NCBI GenBank assembly: GCA_023415775.1
Contig: JAEZJM010000009.1
Span: 1-38,842 of the forward strand
Direction: 5' to 3'
Length of the DNA stretch: 38,842 bases
Source: Bacillota bacterium
GTDB taxonomy: Bacteria; Bacillota; Negativicutes; Sporomusales; UBA7701
Below the pieces are notes generated by a model that was not told the origin of the DNA, made no database searches, and saw only the letters and a list, made by a program, of their open reading frames with translations. The position numbers were made by a program, and so were the translations under genes. Of this stretch, positions 1 to 6,640 are shown in pieces. The stretch's first letter is position 1. The number at the start of each line of letters is the position of its first letter.

Positions 1-455
1 CCGGTGAGGCCGGCCATCTCGGTGGCCACCGGGGCGAGCTCGAGGCCGATGATGGCGACGATGGCGCCCATGGCGGCCGGAGGGAAGACGACATCCAGCC
101 AGCGCGTGCCGGCAATGCGAATGATGAAGGATACGATGACGAAGAATACGCCGAACATTATGAAGCCGCCCTGGGCCGCGGCATAGCCGCCCAGGCTGGG
201 GACCGCCATGACGGCGAAGACGGGGGCGATGAAGGCGAAGCTCGACCCCAGGTAGGCCGGGATGCGGCCCTGGGCGAAGAAGAGGTAGACGAGGGTGCCG
301 ATGCCGTTCATTAAGAGCGAGGTGGCGGGATCGACTTTGAATAGGAATGGTACGAGTACGGTGGCGCCGAACATGGCAAATAAGTGCTGCAAGCTTAGGG
401 GGATGGTCTGGGTGAGGGGCAAGCGTTCTTCTACTTGGATGATTCTTCTTTCCAT
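1..455 (-). CDS. Uracil/xanthine permease family protein (NCS2), 5' part only
   Basis: The first 151 residues of a polytopic membrane transporter are present; the rest lies beyond the left edge. The N-terminus (ERRIIQVEERLPL) is followed by segments rich in FAMFGATVLVP and PAYLGSSFAFIAPV, typical of nucleobase:cation symporter-2 proteins such as UraA and xanthine permeases. These proteins import uracil or xanthine across the cytoplasmic membrane with protons. The ATG at 455 is preceded by a GAAGGTG-type ribosome site, about 21 nt after the stop of the molybdenum hydroxylase large subunit. That makes it the fourth gene of the same minus-strand operon and suggests the permease brings in the purine that the hydroxylase oxidises. 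Family assignment is firm; whether the substrate is uracil or xanthine cannot be read from this part. Confidence 0.85.
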   Translation of the reverse strand, partial: MERRIIQVEERLPLTQTIPLSLQHLFAMFGATVLVPFLFKVDPATSLLMNGIGTLVYLFFAQGRIPAYLGSSFAFIAPVFAVMAVPSLGGYAAAQGGFIMFGVFFVIVSFIIRIAGTRWLDVVFPPAAMGAIVAIIGLELAPVATEMAGLT

Positions 456-476
456 ACCTTGAGTCGCACCTTCTTT

Positions 477-2879
477 TTATTTATTATTTATTTTTAAGCC
501 TGCCAAGACTTTCTCCGCGGTGAGCGGCAAATCCTTTATGCGCACGCCGATCGCGTCGTGGAGCGCGTTGGCGATGGCCGGGGCGGTGGGCACCATGGTC
601 GGCTCGGCGATGCCCTTGACTCCGAAGGGGCCGTCGGCCTGGGGCGCGGTCTCCAGCAGGATGATGTTCATTTCCGGTGTGTCGGTGGCGGCGGGGATTT
701 TGTAGTCGACGAAGTCGTTGTTGAGCGGCCGGCCTTCCTTGAGCACCAGTTCCTCGTACAGTGCCGAACCCAGCCCCTGGACGATGCCGCCCTGGACCTG
801 GCCCTTGCACAGCTCGGGGTTGATGATCTTGCCGACTTCGTAAGCGGCGGTGACTGTGAGGACGGTTATCTCCCCCGTCCCGGTGTCGACCTCGATGTCG
901 GCTACCTGGGTGCCGTAGGTCCAGAAGGGCGCCGGTCGGTCGCCCTGGCCGGTATCTTTGTCGAGGCCGGTGATGCCGGCGGGAACGAAGGCGCCGCGGC
1001 CGATGACCGGTCCGCCGATCGCCCCGTCGGGCAGCAGATAGCCCATGGCGATGTCGCCCACCGCCAGCCGGCGGGCCGGGTCGACGGCGACGAATATAGC
1101 GCCGTCGGCCATGGTCAGAGCGGCGGCGGGTACGTCCAGCACCTTCGCGGCCACCACCAACAGCTGGGCTTTGGCGTCGCGGGCCGCCGCCAGCCCGGCG
1201 TTGCCGGCCGAGTAGCTGATGCGGCTGGCGACCGTCTGCCACTCGTAGGGGGTATAGTCGGTATCGGGGAGGGTAACGACGACTTTGTCGGCTGAGAGCC
1301 CTAATTCTTCGGCGGCGATCTGGGCGAGGGCGGTGAGCGAGCCCTGGCCGATTTCCATGGCGGTTGTCAGGACGTGAACGGTGCCGTCTTCGTTGAGCTT
1401 GAGGATGGCCGACGACTGGGCGTTGGGCGGCATGGAGGGCGCCTTGTACATGCAGGCCATCCCCCGGCCGCGCAGCTTATGGGCGGCGGACGCGGGCGGC
1501 AGCGGGTCTCCCCAGCCGCACTTCGCGGCCACGGCGTCGATGGTGTCGACGAGCGTCGCCCCTTCCATCGGGCCGCCAAACGCGCCCAAACTTCCTTCAC
1601 GCAGGGCGTTCATACGCCGGAAGGCCAGCGGATTGATGCCCAGCTTTTCGGCGATAATATCCATCTGCTGCTCTATGCCCCAATGGATTTCCGGCATGCC
1701 GAAGCCGCGCATCGGCCCGCCGACCGGGTGATTGGTGTATACGCAGTAGGAATCTGTTTTGATGTTGGGTATTTCGTAGGGTCCCGACGAACAGTAACCC
1801 CCGCTGCGGGTGATGTTGACGCCGTATTCGGTGTATGCGCCGCCGTCCCAGAAGAGTTCGGCCTCCATGGCGACGAGGCGGCCGGTCTTGTCGGCCCCTG
1901 TCTTGAGCCTGGCCACCAGCCCCTGGCGGACAAAGGTGGCCTGGAAGACCTCCTCGCGGGTCAGCGTGAGTTTGACCTGATAGCCGGGCAGACGCATGGC
2001 GAGAGGCACGACGAGCGCCTCGCAGGTCACCCCGGCCTTGCCGCCGAAGCCGCCGCCGACGTAGGGGGTGATGACGCGGATTTTGTTCATCGGCAACTCG
2101 AAGGCGGTGGCGATGAGCTTGCGGACGGCGTTGGGCGACTGGCTGGAAGCCCACAGCGTTACCTTGCCGGCCCGGTCGACCTGGGCGACCGCCGCGTGGG
2201 GTTCGATCTGGGAGTGCTGGATATGGGGCAGGGTGTAGACGTTCTCGACGACGACGTCGGCGGCGGCGAAACCCCTGTCTATATCACCCTTGCGCAGTTT
2301 GAAATGGTTGGAGATATTGGTGCCGGGGACCGGATGGATGAAGGGTGCGCACTGGTACTCGCCGAGGTGTTCGTGAAGCAGCGCCCCGGGCGTTTTTGTG
2401 GTGATGCAGGGCAGGCCCTGCCACCACAGGTCGCTGGCGGCCGGAGCCTCGTGCACCAGGACATCGCGGCCGAGGGCGCCCGATACCGGGTCGAACACGC
2501 CCGGCAGCGGCTCGTATTCGACTTTTATCAATTTTACCGCTTCGTTCGCGGCTTCAATGCTGTCGGCGGCGACGCCCGCGACCGGCTCGCCGACGAAGCG
2601 GACTTTGTCGGTGGCGTAGACCGTCCGGTCGGCGAGGTAGAGCCCGATGTAGTGCCGGCAGTCCCGGCCGGTGACGATGGCCTTGACGCCCGGTACTTTG
2701 GCCGCTTCGGCGGTGTCGATGGCGAGAATGCGCGCGTGCGGGTGGGGGCTGCGGAGGATTTTGGCGTGGAGCAGCGTGGGGCCGAACTGGATGTCGTCAA
2801 CGAAGCGTGCTGCGCCGGTGACCTTATCGACCGCGTCCTGGCGCGGCACGCTTTTCCCGAGTACCCGGTGCTCAGCCAT
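477..2879 (-). CDS. Molybdenum hydroxylase large (molybdopterin-binding) subunit, xanthine dehydrogenase type
   Basis: An 800-residue catalytic subunit of the xanthine dehydrogenase/aldehyde oxidase/CoxL family. It hydroxylates an aromatic heterocycle or aldehyde at a Mo-pyranopterin-cytosine-dinucleotide centre and passes electrons to the 2Fe-2S and FAD subunits. Visible motifs are GGGFGGKAG (~274-282), the PMRGFG active-site loop (~390), the MEIGQGS pterin-contact loop (~510) and the KGIAEP segment carrying the expected catalytic glutamate (~758). I chose the ATG at 2879 because it overlaps the end of the 2Fe-2S gene (ATGGCTGA) and has a GGGAGGTGA ribosome site; an upstream in-frame start would overlap further without a better site. 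Operon order is FAD, 2Fe-2S, Mo subunit, permease. Xanthine is the likely substrate given the permease, but nicotinate or another purine is possible. Confidence 0.9.
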   Translation of the reverse strand: MAEHRVLGKSVPRQDAVDKVTGAARFVDDIQFGPTLLHAKILRSPHPHARILAIDTAEAAKVPGVKAIVTGRDCRHYIGLYLADRTVYATDKVRFVGEPVAGVAADSIEAANEAVKLIKVEYEPLPGVFDPVSGALGRDVLVHEAPAASDLWWQGLPCITTKTPGALLHEHLGEYQCAPFIHPVPGTNISNHFKLRKGDIDRGFAAADVVVENVYTLPHIQHSQIEPHAAVAQVDRAGKVTLWASSQSPNAVRKLIATAFELPMNKIRVITPYVGGGFGGKAGVTCEALVVPLAMRLPGYQVKLTLTREEVFQATFVRQGLVARLKTGADKTGRLVAMEAELFWDGGAYTEYGVNITRSGGYCSSGPYEIPNIKTDSYCVYTNHPVGGPMRGFGMPEIHWGIEQQMDIIAEKLGINPLAFRRMNALREGSLGAFGGPMEGATLVDTIDAVAAKCGWGDPLPPASAAHKLRGRGMACMYKAPSMPPNAQSSAILKLNEDGTVHVLTTAMEIGQGSLTALAQIAAEELGLSADKVVVTLPDTDYTPYEWQTVASRISYSAGNAGLAAARDAKAQLLVVAAKVLDVPAAALTMADGAIFVAVDPARRLAVGDIAMGYLLPDGAIGGPVIGRGAFVPAGITGLDKDTGQGDRPAPFWTYGTQVADIEVDTGTGEITVLTVTAAYEVGKIINPELCKGQVQGGIVQGLGSALYEELVLKEGRPLNNDFVDYKIPAATDTPEMNIILLETAPQADGPFGVKGIAEPTMVPTAPAIANALHDAIGVRIKDLPLTAEKVLAGLKINNK

Positions 2880-3345
2880 TGTGCTCACCTCCCGCGGCAA
2901 CGGCCATAATAGCTTTGACGATATTCTCGTAACCGGTGCAGCGGCAAAGGTTGCCGCTGATGAATTCCTTGACCTCGTCCTCGCTGGGGCGGGGATTCCG
3001 GGCGAGCAGCGCCTTGCCCATGAGAATCATCCCCGGGGTGCAGTAGCCGCACTGGAGGGCGAAGTTGTCGACAAAGGCCTGCTGCAGCGGGTCGAGCCCT
3101 TCCGGGCCGCCAAGGCCTTCGACTGTCAGCACTTCGGCGCCATTGAGCTCTACGGCCAGCACGAGGCAGGAGTTGACCGGCTTGCCGTTCAAGATGACGG
3201 TGCAGGCGCCGCACTCCCCGGCTTCGCAGCCGCGTTTGGCGCCTGTGAGGCCGAGGTCCTCGCGCAGCACGTCTAGCAGCGTGCGGTGGGGGGCGAGGGT
3301 GAGTTTCTCGGAGTGTCCGTTAACTGTCAGATTTATCGTCTTCAT
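2872..3345 (-). CDS. Molybdenum hydroxylase [2Fe-2S] subunit
   Basis: A 157-residue electron-transfer subunit with two [2Fe-2S] clusters. The N-terminal plant-ferredoxin-like domain has cysteines at 40, 45, 48 and 60 (CEAGECGACTV...C). The C-terminal helical domain has cysteines at 99, 102, 134 and 136 (CGYC...CRC). All eight ligands are present, so both clusters should form. The protein relays electrons from the Mo centre to the FAD subunit. Its ATG at 3345 overlaps the TGA of the FAD gene (ATGA), and its own stop overlaps the start of the large subunit, so the three are translationally coupled. Length and motifs are typical of XdhC/CoxS/NdhS-type subunits. Confidence 0.95.
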   Translation of the reverse strand: MKTINLTVNGHSEKLTLAPHRTLLDVLREDLGLTGAKRGCEAGECGACTVILNGKPVNSCLVLAVELNGAEVLTVEGLGGPEGLDPLQQAFVDNFALQCGYCTPGMILMGKALLARNPRPSEDEVKEFISGNLCRCTGYENIVKAIMAVAAGGEHNG

Positions 3346-4187
3346 ACCCTCACCTCCTCCGCCAGTGTCAGCAGTGCCTGCTCGGTCAGGGCGGCCACCA
3401 GGGCGAGGCGGTATTCGTACGAACCGCGCACGTCGGTTATCGGCCTGGCCGCCTGCATAGCAAGGCGGGCTGCCTCGGCTGCGGCAGAAGCTGTAAGACC
3501 TTGACGGGCAAGCAGGCGCTCGGCCTCGCGGACGCGGATGACGGTCGGCCCGACCGCGCCGAGGGCGATACGGTAGCTGCCCTCGGCGGTGTATACGGCG
3601 ACATTGACGGTCGCCAGATCGAGCGACGGCCGGCGGGCTTTGCGCAGGAAAACGCCTCTGCCGTCCCCGCCGTTCATCCGCGGCAGCACGATGGCGCTCA
3701 CTACCTCGCCGGTAAGCAGTACTGTTCGGCCAGGACCGGTGAGAAAGCGGTCCACGGGCACGAGGCGATCGCCGTGGGTGCCGTGAATTTTGATGTTGGC
3801 GCCCAGCACGACCAGCGCCGGGACGGTGTCGGCCGCCGGCGAGGCGTTGCAGACGTTGCCGGCCAGGGTCGCCCGGTTGCGGATCTGGCAGGAGGCCACG
3901 CTGTGCATGGCCTGGCAGAGCACACCGTATTCGCGGTAGGCCGACAGAAACTGCTCGGCGTCGTTGAGCGTCACCGCCGCGCCGATTTCCACGCAATCTT
4001 CGGCGACGTTTATCTGATCGAGTCCGGGAACGGTTTTGATATTCAGCAGGTGGCGTGGCTGGTGGCGACCCTTGCGCATCTGCACCAGGAGGTCTGTCCC
4101 GCCGGCCAGCACGCGAGCCTCCTCGCCGTGAGCGGCGAGAAGCGACGTGACCTCGGCCAGCGATTGAGGCTCATGGTATTCGAACAT
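3342..4187 (-). CDS. Molybdenum hydroxylase FAD-binding subunit
   Basis: A 281-residue protein of the FAD_binding_5/CO_deh_flav_C type (XdhB/CoxM). It takes electrons from the 2Fe-2S subunit and hands them to NAD+ or another acceptor. The two FAD-binding signatures are clear: AGGTDLLVQM (~28-37) and AGNVCNASPAADT (~109-121). The start at 4187 (MFEYHEP) is preceded by AGAAGGTGATGGC, a well-spaced ribosome site; an earlier in-frame codon at 4217 would lie within the -10 to transcription-start region of the predicted promoter. It is the first gene of the operon. Confidence 0.93.
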   Translation of the reverse strand: MFEYHEPQSLAEVTSLLAAHGEEARVLAGGTDLLVQMRKGRHQPRHLLNIKTVPGLDQINVAEDCVEIGAAVTLNDAEQFLSAYREYGVLCQAMHSVASCQIRNRATLAGNVCNASPAADTVPALVVLGANIKIHGTHGDRLVPVDRFLTGPGRTVLLTGEVVSAIVLPRMNGGDGRGVFLRKARRPSLDLATVNVAVYTAEGSYRIALGAVGPTVIRVREAERLLARQGLTASAAAEAARLAMQAARPITDVRGSYEYRLALVAALTEQALLTLAEEVRV

Positions 4188-4200
4188 GCCATCACCTTCT

Positions 4201-4237
4201 TTAGAATAAATATACAATAAAAATAATATTTATGCAA
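4201..4237 (-). promoter_or_regulatory. Promoter of the molybdenum hydroxylase operon with an overlapping inverted repeat
   Basis: On the minus strand TTGCAT (4237-4232) and TATATT (4214-4209) are separated by exactly 17 bp, a near-consensus sigma-A promoter. Transcription would start near 4202, leaving a leader of only about 15 nt. An 8-bp perfect inverted repeat, ATAAATAT (4206-4213) with ATATTTAT (4226-4233), covers the spacer and the -10 box and could be an operator. The regulator is unknown. Confidence 0.55.
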
Positions 4238-4245
4238 CACTTCCC

Positions 4246-4273
4246 ACAAAAAGCAGCCTCGGAACAAGGCTGC
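4246..4273 (-). terminator. Intrinsic terminator-like hairpin upstream of the hydroxylase promoter
   Basis: On the minus strand a 7-bp stem GCAGCCT/AGGCTGC (4273-4267 with 4259-4253) with a 7-nt loop is followed directly by TTTTT. It lies just upstream of the operon promoter and about 130 nt beyond the terminator of the preceding reductase gene. It probably insulates the operon. An upstream TATACT (4291-4286) could also start a very short RNA ending here. Confidence 0.5.
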
Positions 4274-4395
4274 GATTTTGTAGTGAGTATACCCCAAGAT
4301 GTCACCATTGACTGTGCAATATGCAGTTAGTCCATACAATATATTGATATTCGGAAACGGAAGAAAAAATCCTGCTGTGCCGGTGGCGGTTTAAA

Positions 4396-4422
4396 GGAAA
4401 AAACGCGCCCGGCGGGACGCGT
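4396..4422 (-). terminator. Terminator of the AhpF-like reductase gene
   Basis: On the minus strand ACGCG-T-CCC pairs with GGG-CGCGT with one bulged T and is followed by TTTTTT, about 20 nt after the stop codon of the upstream gene. This is a standard intrinsic terminator. Confidence 0.75.
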
Positions 4423-4442
4423 CAGGGGGCATAAGCTTTACG

Positions 4443-5348
4443 TTAAAAGTTGCGTAGCAGGTATTCGTACGCCACCAGGGCCGCTTTTGCGCCGTCGCCG
4501 GCGGCGATGATGATTTGTTTGTCGGGCCCGCTGGCCACGTCCCCTGCGGCGAATAGGCCCGGCACGGCGGTCGCGGTGCGGCAGTCCACCTCGATTTCCT
4601 TATACTCGTTTAGGTCGGCAATGCCGGCGGCAAATTCGGTGTTGGGGTCGAGGCCGATCTCGACGAAGACTCCCTGGACAGCCAATTCCCTTTCCCTCCC
4701 GTCGCAGGCCGCCACCGCGAATTTTTCGACCGTATCCCCGCCGTAGATGCCCCGCGCGACATAGCCCCGCAGAATCTCAATCTTCCTGCTCGCCTCCAGT
4801 TTCTCGACGACGACCGGGTCGGCCTTGAACCGTCCCCGCACCACCAGGAATACCTCGCCGGCGATCGCGGCAAGTTCTATGGCAGCCTGCAGGGCTGAGT
4901 TGCCGCCTCCCACCACCGCCACCGCCCTGCCGGCGTACAGCGGTCCGTCACAGGTGGCGCAGTAGCCTACCCCGCGCCCGGTGTATTCAATCTCTCCCGG
5001 CACGCCGAGCCTCCTGGGCCGCTTGCCGGAGGCGATTATTACCGTTTTGGCCCGGTATTCGGTGTCACCGCAGCGCACGAGGAAGGTGCCGTCGCCTGAC
5101 CGCTCCAGACTGGTTACTTCTTCGTAAACGATATTGGCAGGATAGCGTTTGACGTGTTCTTCGAATTTGCCGATCAGCTCCGGCCCGCTGATGTATTGGA
5201 AACCGAGGTAGTTTTCTATTTCCCGCGTCCACATCATTTGGCCGCCGAGATCCTTCGTAAGCAGCAGGGTGTCCAGCATTTTGCGGGCGGCGTAAACCGC
5301 GGCCGTCATCCCGGCCGGTCCGCCGCCGATTATTATCAGATCGCGCAT
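4443..5348 (-). CDS. Thioredoxin-reductase-family flavoprotein, AhpF-like and probably NADH-dependent
   Basis: A 301-residue low-molecular-weight flavoprotein disulfide reductase. It has the FAD Rossmann motif GGGPAG (~8-13), the redox-active CATC pair (Cys130, Cys133) and a second dinucleotide motif GGGNSA (~148-153). The C-terminal FAD motif is AAGDVASGPDKQIIIAAGDG. The usual NADPH signature of thioredoxin reductase (HRRxxxR after the second Rossmann motif) is absent; instead the sequence runs LVVRGRFKADP, which resembles the equivalent stretch of AhpF. I infer an NADH-linked enzyme lacking the N-terminal glutaredoxin-like domain of full AhpF. The redox partner is not in this window. The ATG at 5348 has a GGCGGTGAGAG ribosome site. 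It is transcribed divergently from the DUF896 gene. Confidence 0.85.
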   Translation of the reverse strand: MRDLIIIGGGPAGMTAAVYAARKMLDTLLLTKDLGGQMMWTREIENYLGFQYISGPELIGKFEEHVKRYPANIVYEEVTSLERSGDGTFLVRCGDTEYRAKTVIIASGKRPRRLGVPGEIEYTGRGVGYCATCDGPLYAGRAVAVVGGGNSALQAAIELAAIAGEVFLVVRGRFKADPVVVEKLEASRKIEILRGYVARGIYGGDTVEKFAVAACDGRERELAVQGVFVEIGLDPNTEFAAGIADLNEYKEIEVDCRTATAVPGLFAAGDVASGPDKQIIIAAGDGAKAALVAYEYLLRNF

Positions 5349-5383
5349 AGTCTCTCACCGCCTGTGTCGCTTCGGCCCGCGGC

Positions 5384-5412
5384 TTGCGCGCCGGCCGAGA
5401 ATTTGTTAGTAT
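5384..5412 (+). promoter_or_regulatory. Possible promoter of the DUF896 gene
   Basis: TTGCGC (5384-5389) and TAGTAT (5407-5412) lie 17 bp apart, ahead of the ribosome site GAGGTGA at 5434. The match to consensus is moderate only. Confidence 0.3.
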
Positions 5413-5446
5413 TAGACATGATTTGGTAATAACGAGGTGAACCGCT

Positions 5447-5656
5447 GTGATTACTCCGGAAGTCATCGCCCGCATCAACGAGTTGGCCCGCAAGCAACGC
5501 GAGGGGATTCTTACCGAGGAAGAAAAGGCCGAACAGGCCAAGCTCCGCCGCCTATACATCGATCACGTCAAGGGCCAGGTCAAGGCTGCGCTCGACGACG
5601 CGGTCAAGCCGCCCCACTCCGAGGGGTGCGATTGCGGCTGCCATCACAAGCACTGA
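5447..5656 (+). CDS. DUF896 (YnzC-like) protein with a Cys/His-rich tail
   Basis: A 69-residue cytoplasmic protein. Residues 1-50 (ITPEVIARINELARKQ...LTEEEKAEQAKLRR.YI) match the DUF896/YnzC family, a two-helix protein of unknown function that is widespread in Firmicutes. The GTG start at 5447 is set by the GAGGTGA ribosome site seven bases upstream. The last residues, SEGCDCGCHHKH, pack three cysteines and three histidines into nine positions and look like a metal site; the Bacillus proteins I recall do not end this way. A strong shared terminator follows at 5790. Confidence 0.85.
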   Translation: MITPEVIARINELARKQREGILTEEEKAEQAKLRRLYIDHVKGQVKAALDDAVKPPHSEGCDCGCHHKH

Positions 5657-5789
5657 GCGCGGCGGCCGACCTACTCCATCATATGCCTCCCGGGGCGAAA
5701 ACGCGAAAGAGGCGCCGCTCGCGACGCAATCCCGAACAAGCGCTTCTCCCCCGACCCTCAGAGTGAATACACACAGCGAAAAATCGGCT

Positions 5790-5827
5790 AAAAAGAGCCG
5801 GGACTAATAATAGTCCCGGCTCTTTTT
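5790..5827. terminator. Bidirectional terminator between convergent genes
   Basis: An 11-bp perfect stem GAGCCGGGACT/AGTCCCGGCTC with a six-base loop is flanked by AAAAA on the left and TTTTT on the right, so it works in both directions. It serves the DUF896 gene (plus) and the DUF1540 gene (minus). Confidence 0.9.
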
Positions 5828-6216
5828 CACCGCTGTTTGAATGTCTCGCAGTCGGTGTCGACCGTTTTCGCCGCATGCGGGCCTTTGACCTCGATGGCGG
5901 ACGCGTGGCAGTAGTTGCCTTTGTCCCAGTGCTGGCAGCTGTCCACGTAGCATTCTACCGACGGCGTGATCTGAGTGCCCTCGACGAAGGCGGCCTTTAC
6001 CGTGCCGCCCACGTTGGCGTTGTGGAACGCCCCGACATAGTCGCCGACTCCCTTGCCGGCATGGAAGGATTTGCACTGGGTTTCGGCCGACGTGCGCGAT
6101 GCTCCGCCCCTTTCATCGTTGTATATGGCGATTTTCGCCGCCATGCACTGATCGCCCGGCATCCAGTGCGTGCACTGGTCAACGCTGCATTTGACGAGAG
6201 GATTGACTGTTGACAC
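5827..6216 (-). CDS. Protein with two DUF1540 domains
   Basis: A 129-residue protein made of two copies of the short cysteine-patterned DUF1540 domain. Repeat one has cysteines at 10, 15, 24 and 48, with C-x4-C-x8-C spacing followed by a distal QC. Repeat two has cysteines at 89, 94, 103 and 123 with the same spacing (VECYVDSCQHWDKGNYC...DC). Four conserved cysteines per repeat suggest a structural metal (probably zinc) site each, but the function of the family is unknown. The start is GTG at 6216, preceded by GAGGTGATTTT. No signal peptide is visible. Confidence 0.85.
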   Translation of the reverse strand: MSTVNPLVKCSVDQCTHWMPGDQCMAAKIAIYNDERGGASRTSAETQCKSFHAGKGVGDYVGAFHNANVGGTVKAAFVEGTQITPSVECYVDSCQHWDKGNYCHASAIEVKGPHAAKTVDTDCETFKQR

Positions 6217-6305
6217 AAAATCACCTCTTTCTTTTTTGATAGTTTTCGACGCCGACAGCGACTTTATCCATCAGTCGCGCAAAACGTCCGTCCGGGAGAA
6301 TCCGC

Positions 6306-6542
6306 TCATACTGTCACCAGTTCCCACGCCGTCCGGACGTCGTATCCGCATCCCGGACAGTAGGCCAGGTGCACGCAGTGGGTATCCGGCGCGCCTTGCT
6401 GCAGGGATTTCACATCCATGTATGGACTGTAAGGCCCGAAATAATTTTCCAGCACCCCGCCGTCGGCCAGCGGCTGGCCGCACCGCGGACACCTCGCCGT
6501 TATCGCCGCAAGACCGTTACATAACGGGCAAACTTTCTCCAC
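6306..6542 (-). CDS. Small zinc-ribbon protein of unknown function
   Basis: A 78-residue protein with CPLC and CPRC pairs near the N-terminus and a CPGC pair near the C-terminus, the pattern of one or two zinc ribbons. The GTG at 6542 is preferred because GGAGGGGGC lies about 8 nt upstream. Longer in-frame starts, up to a TTG at 6626, lack a ribosome site and would run up to the ribosome site of the divergent cyclase gene. No catalytic motif is visible; a role in metal binding or nucleic-acid contact would be a guess. Confidence 0.65.
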   Translation of the reverse strand: MEKVCPLCNGLAAITARCPRCGQPLADGGVLENYFGPYSPYMDVKSLQQGAPDTHCVHLAYCPGCGYDVRTAWELVTV

Positions 6543-6640
6543 ATAAGAGCCCCCTCCGCCAAACCCCACAGGCATTGGCCGCATATCATAATAACAGAAG
6601 GAGATTATCGTAAACTCTTTCTTCAAAGGAGGGTATCGTC

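Noticed and set aside
1374..2909. Long plus-strand open frame (511 codons) opposite the molybdenum hydroxylase genes
   Set aside because: It is an antisense shadow of GC-rich codons; it has no family resemblance and no ribosome site, while the minus-strand gene has full motifs.
5657..5789. Continuation of the DUF896 region as an additional gene
   Set aside because: The open frames here lack a ribosome site and protein-like composition; the stretch is only the 3' region before a terminator.
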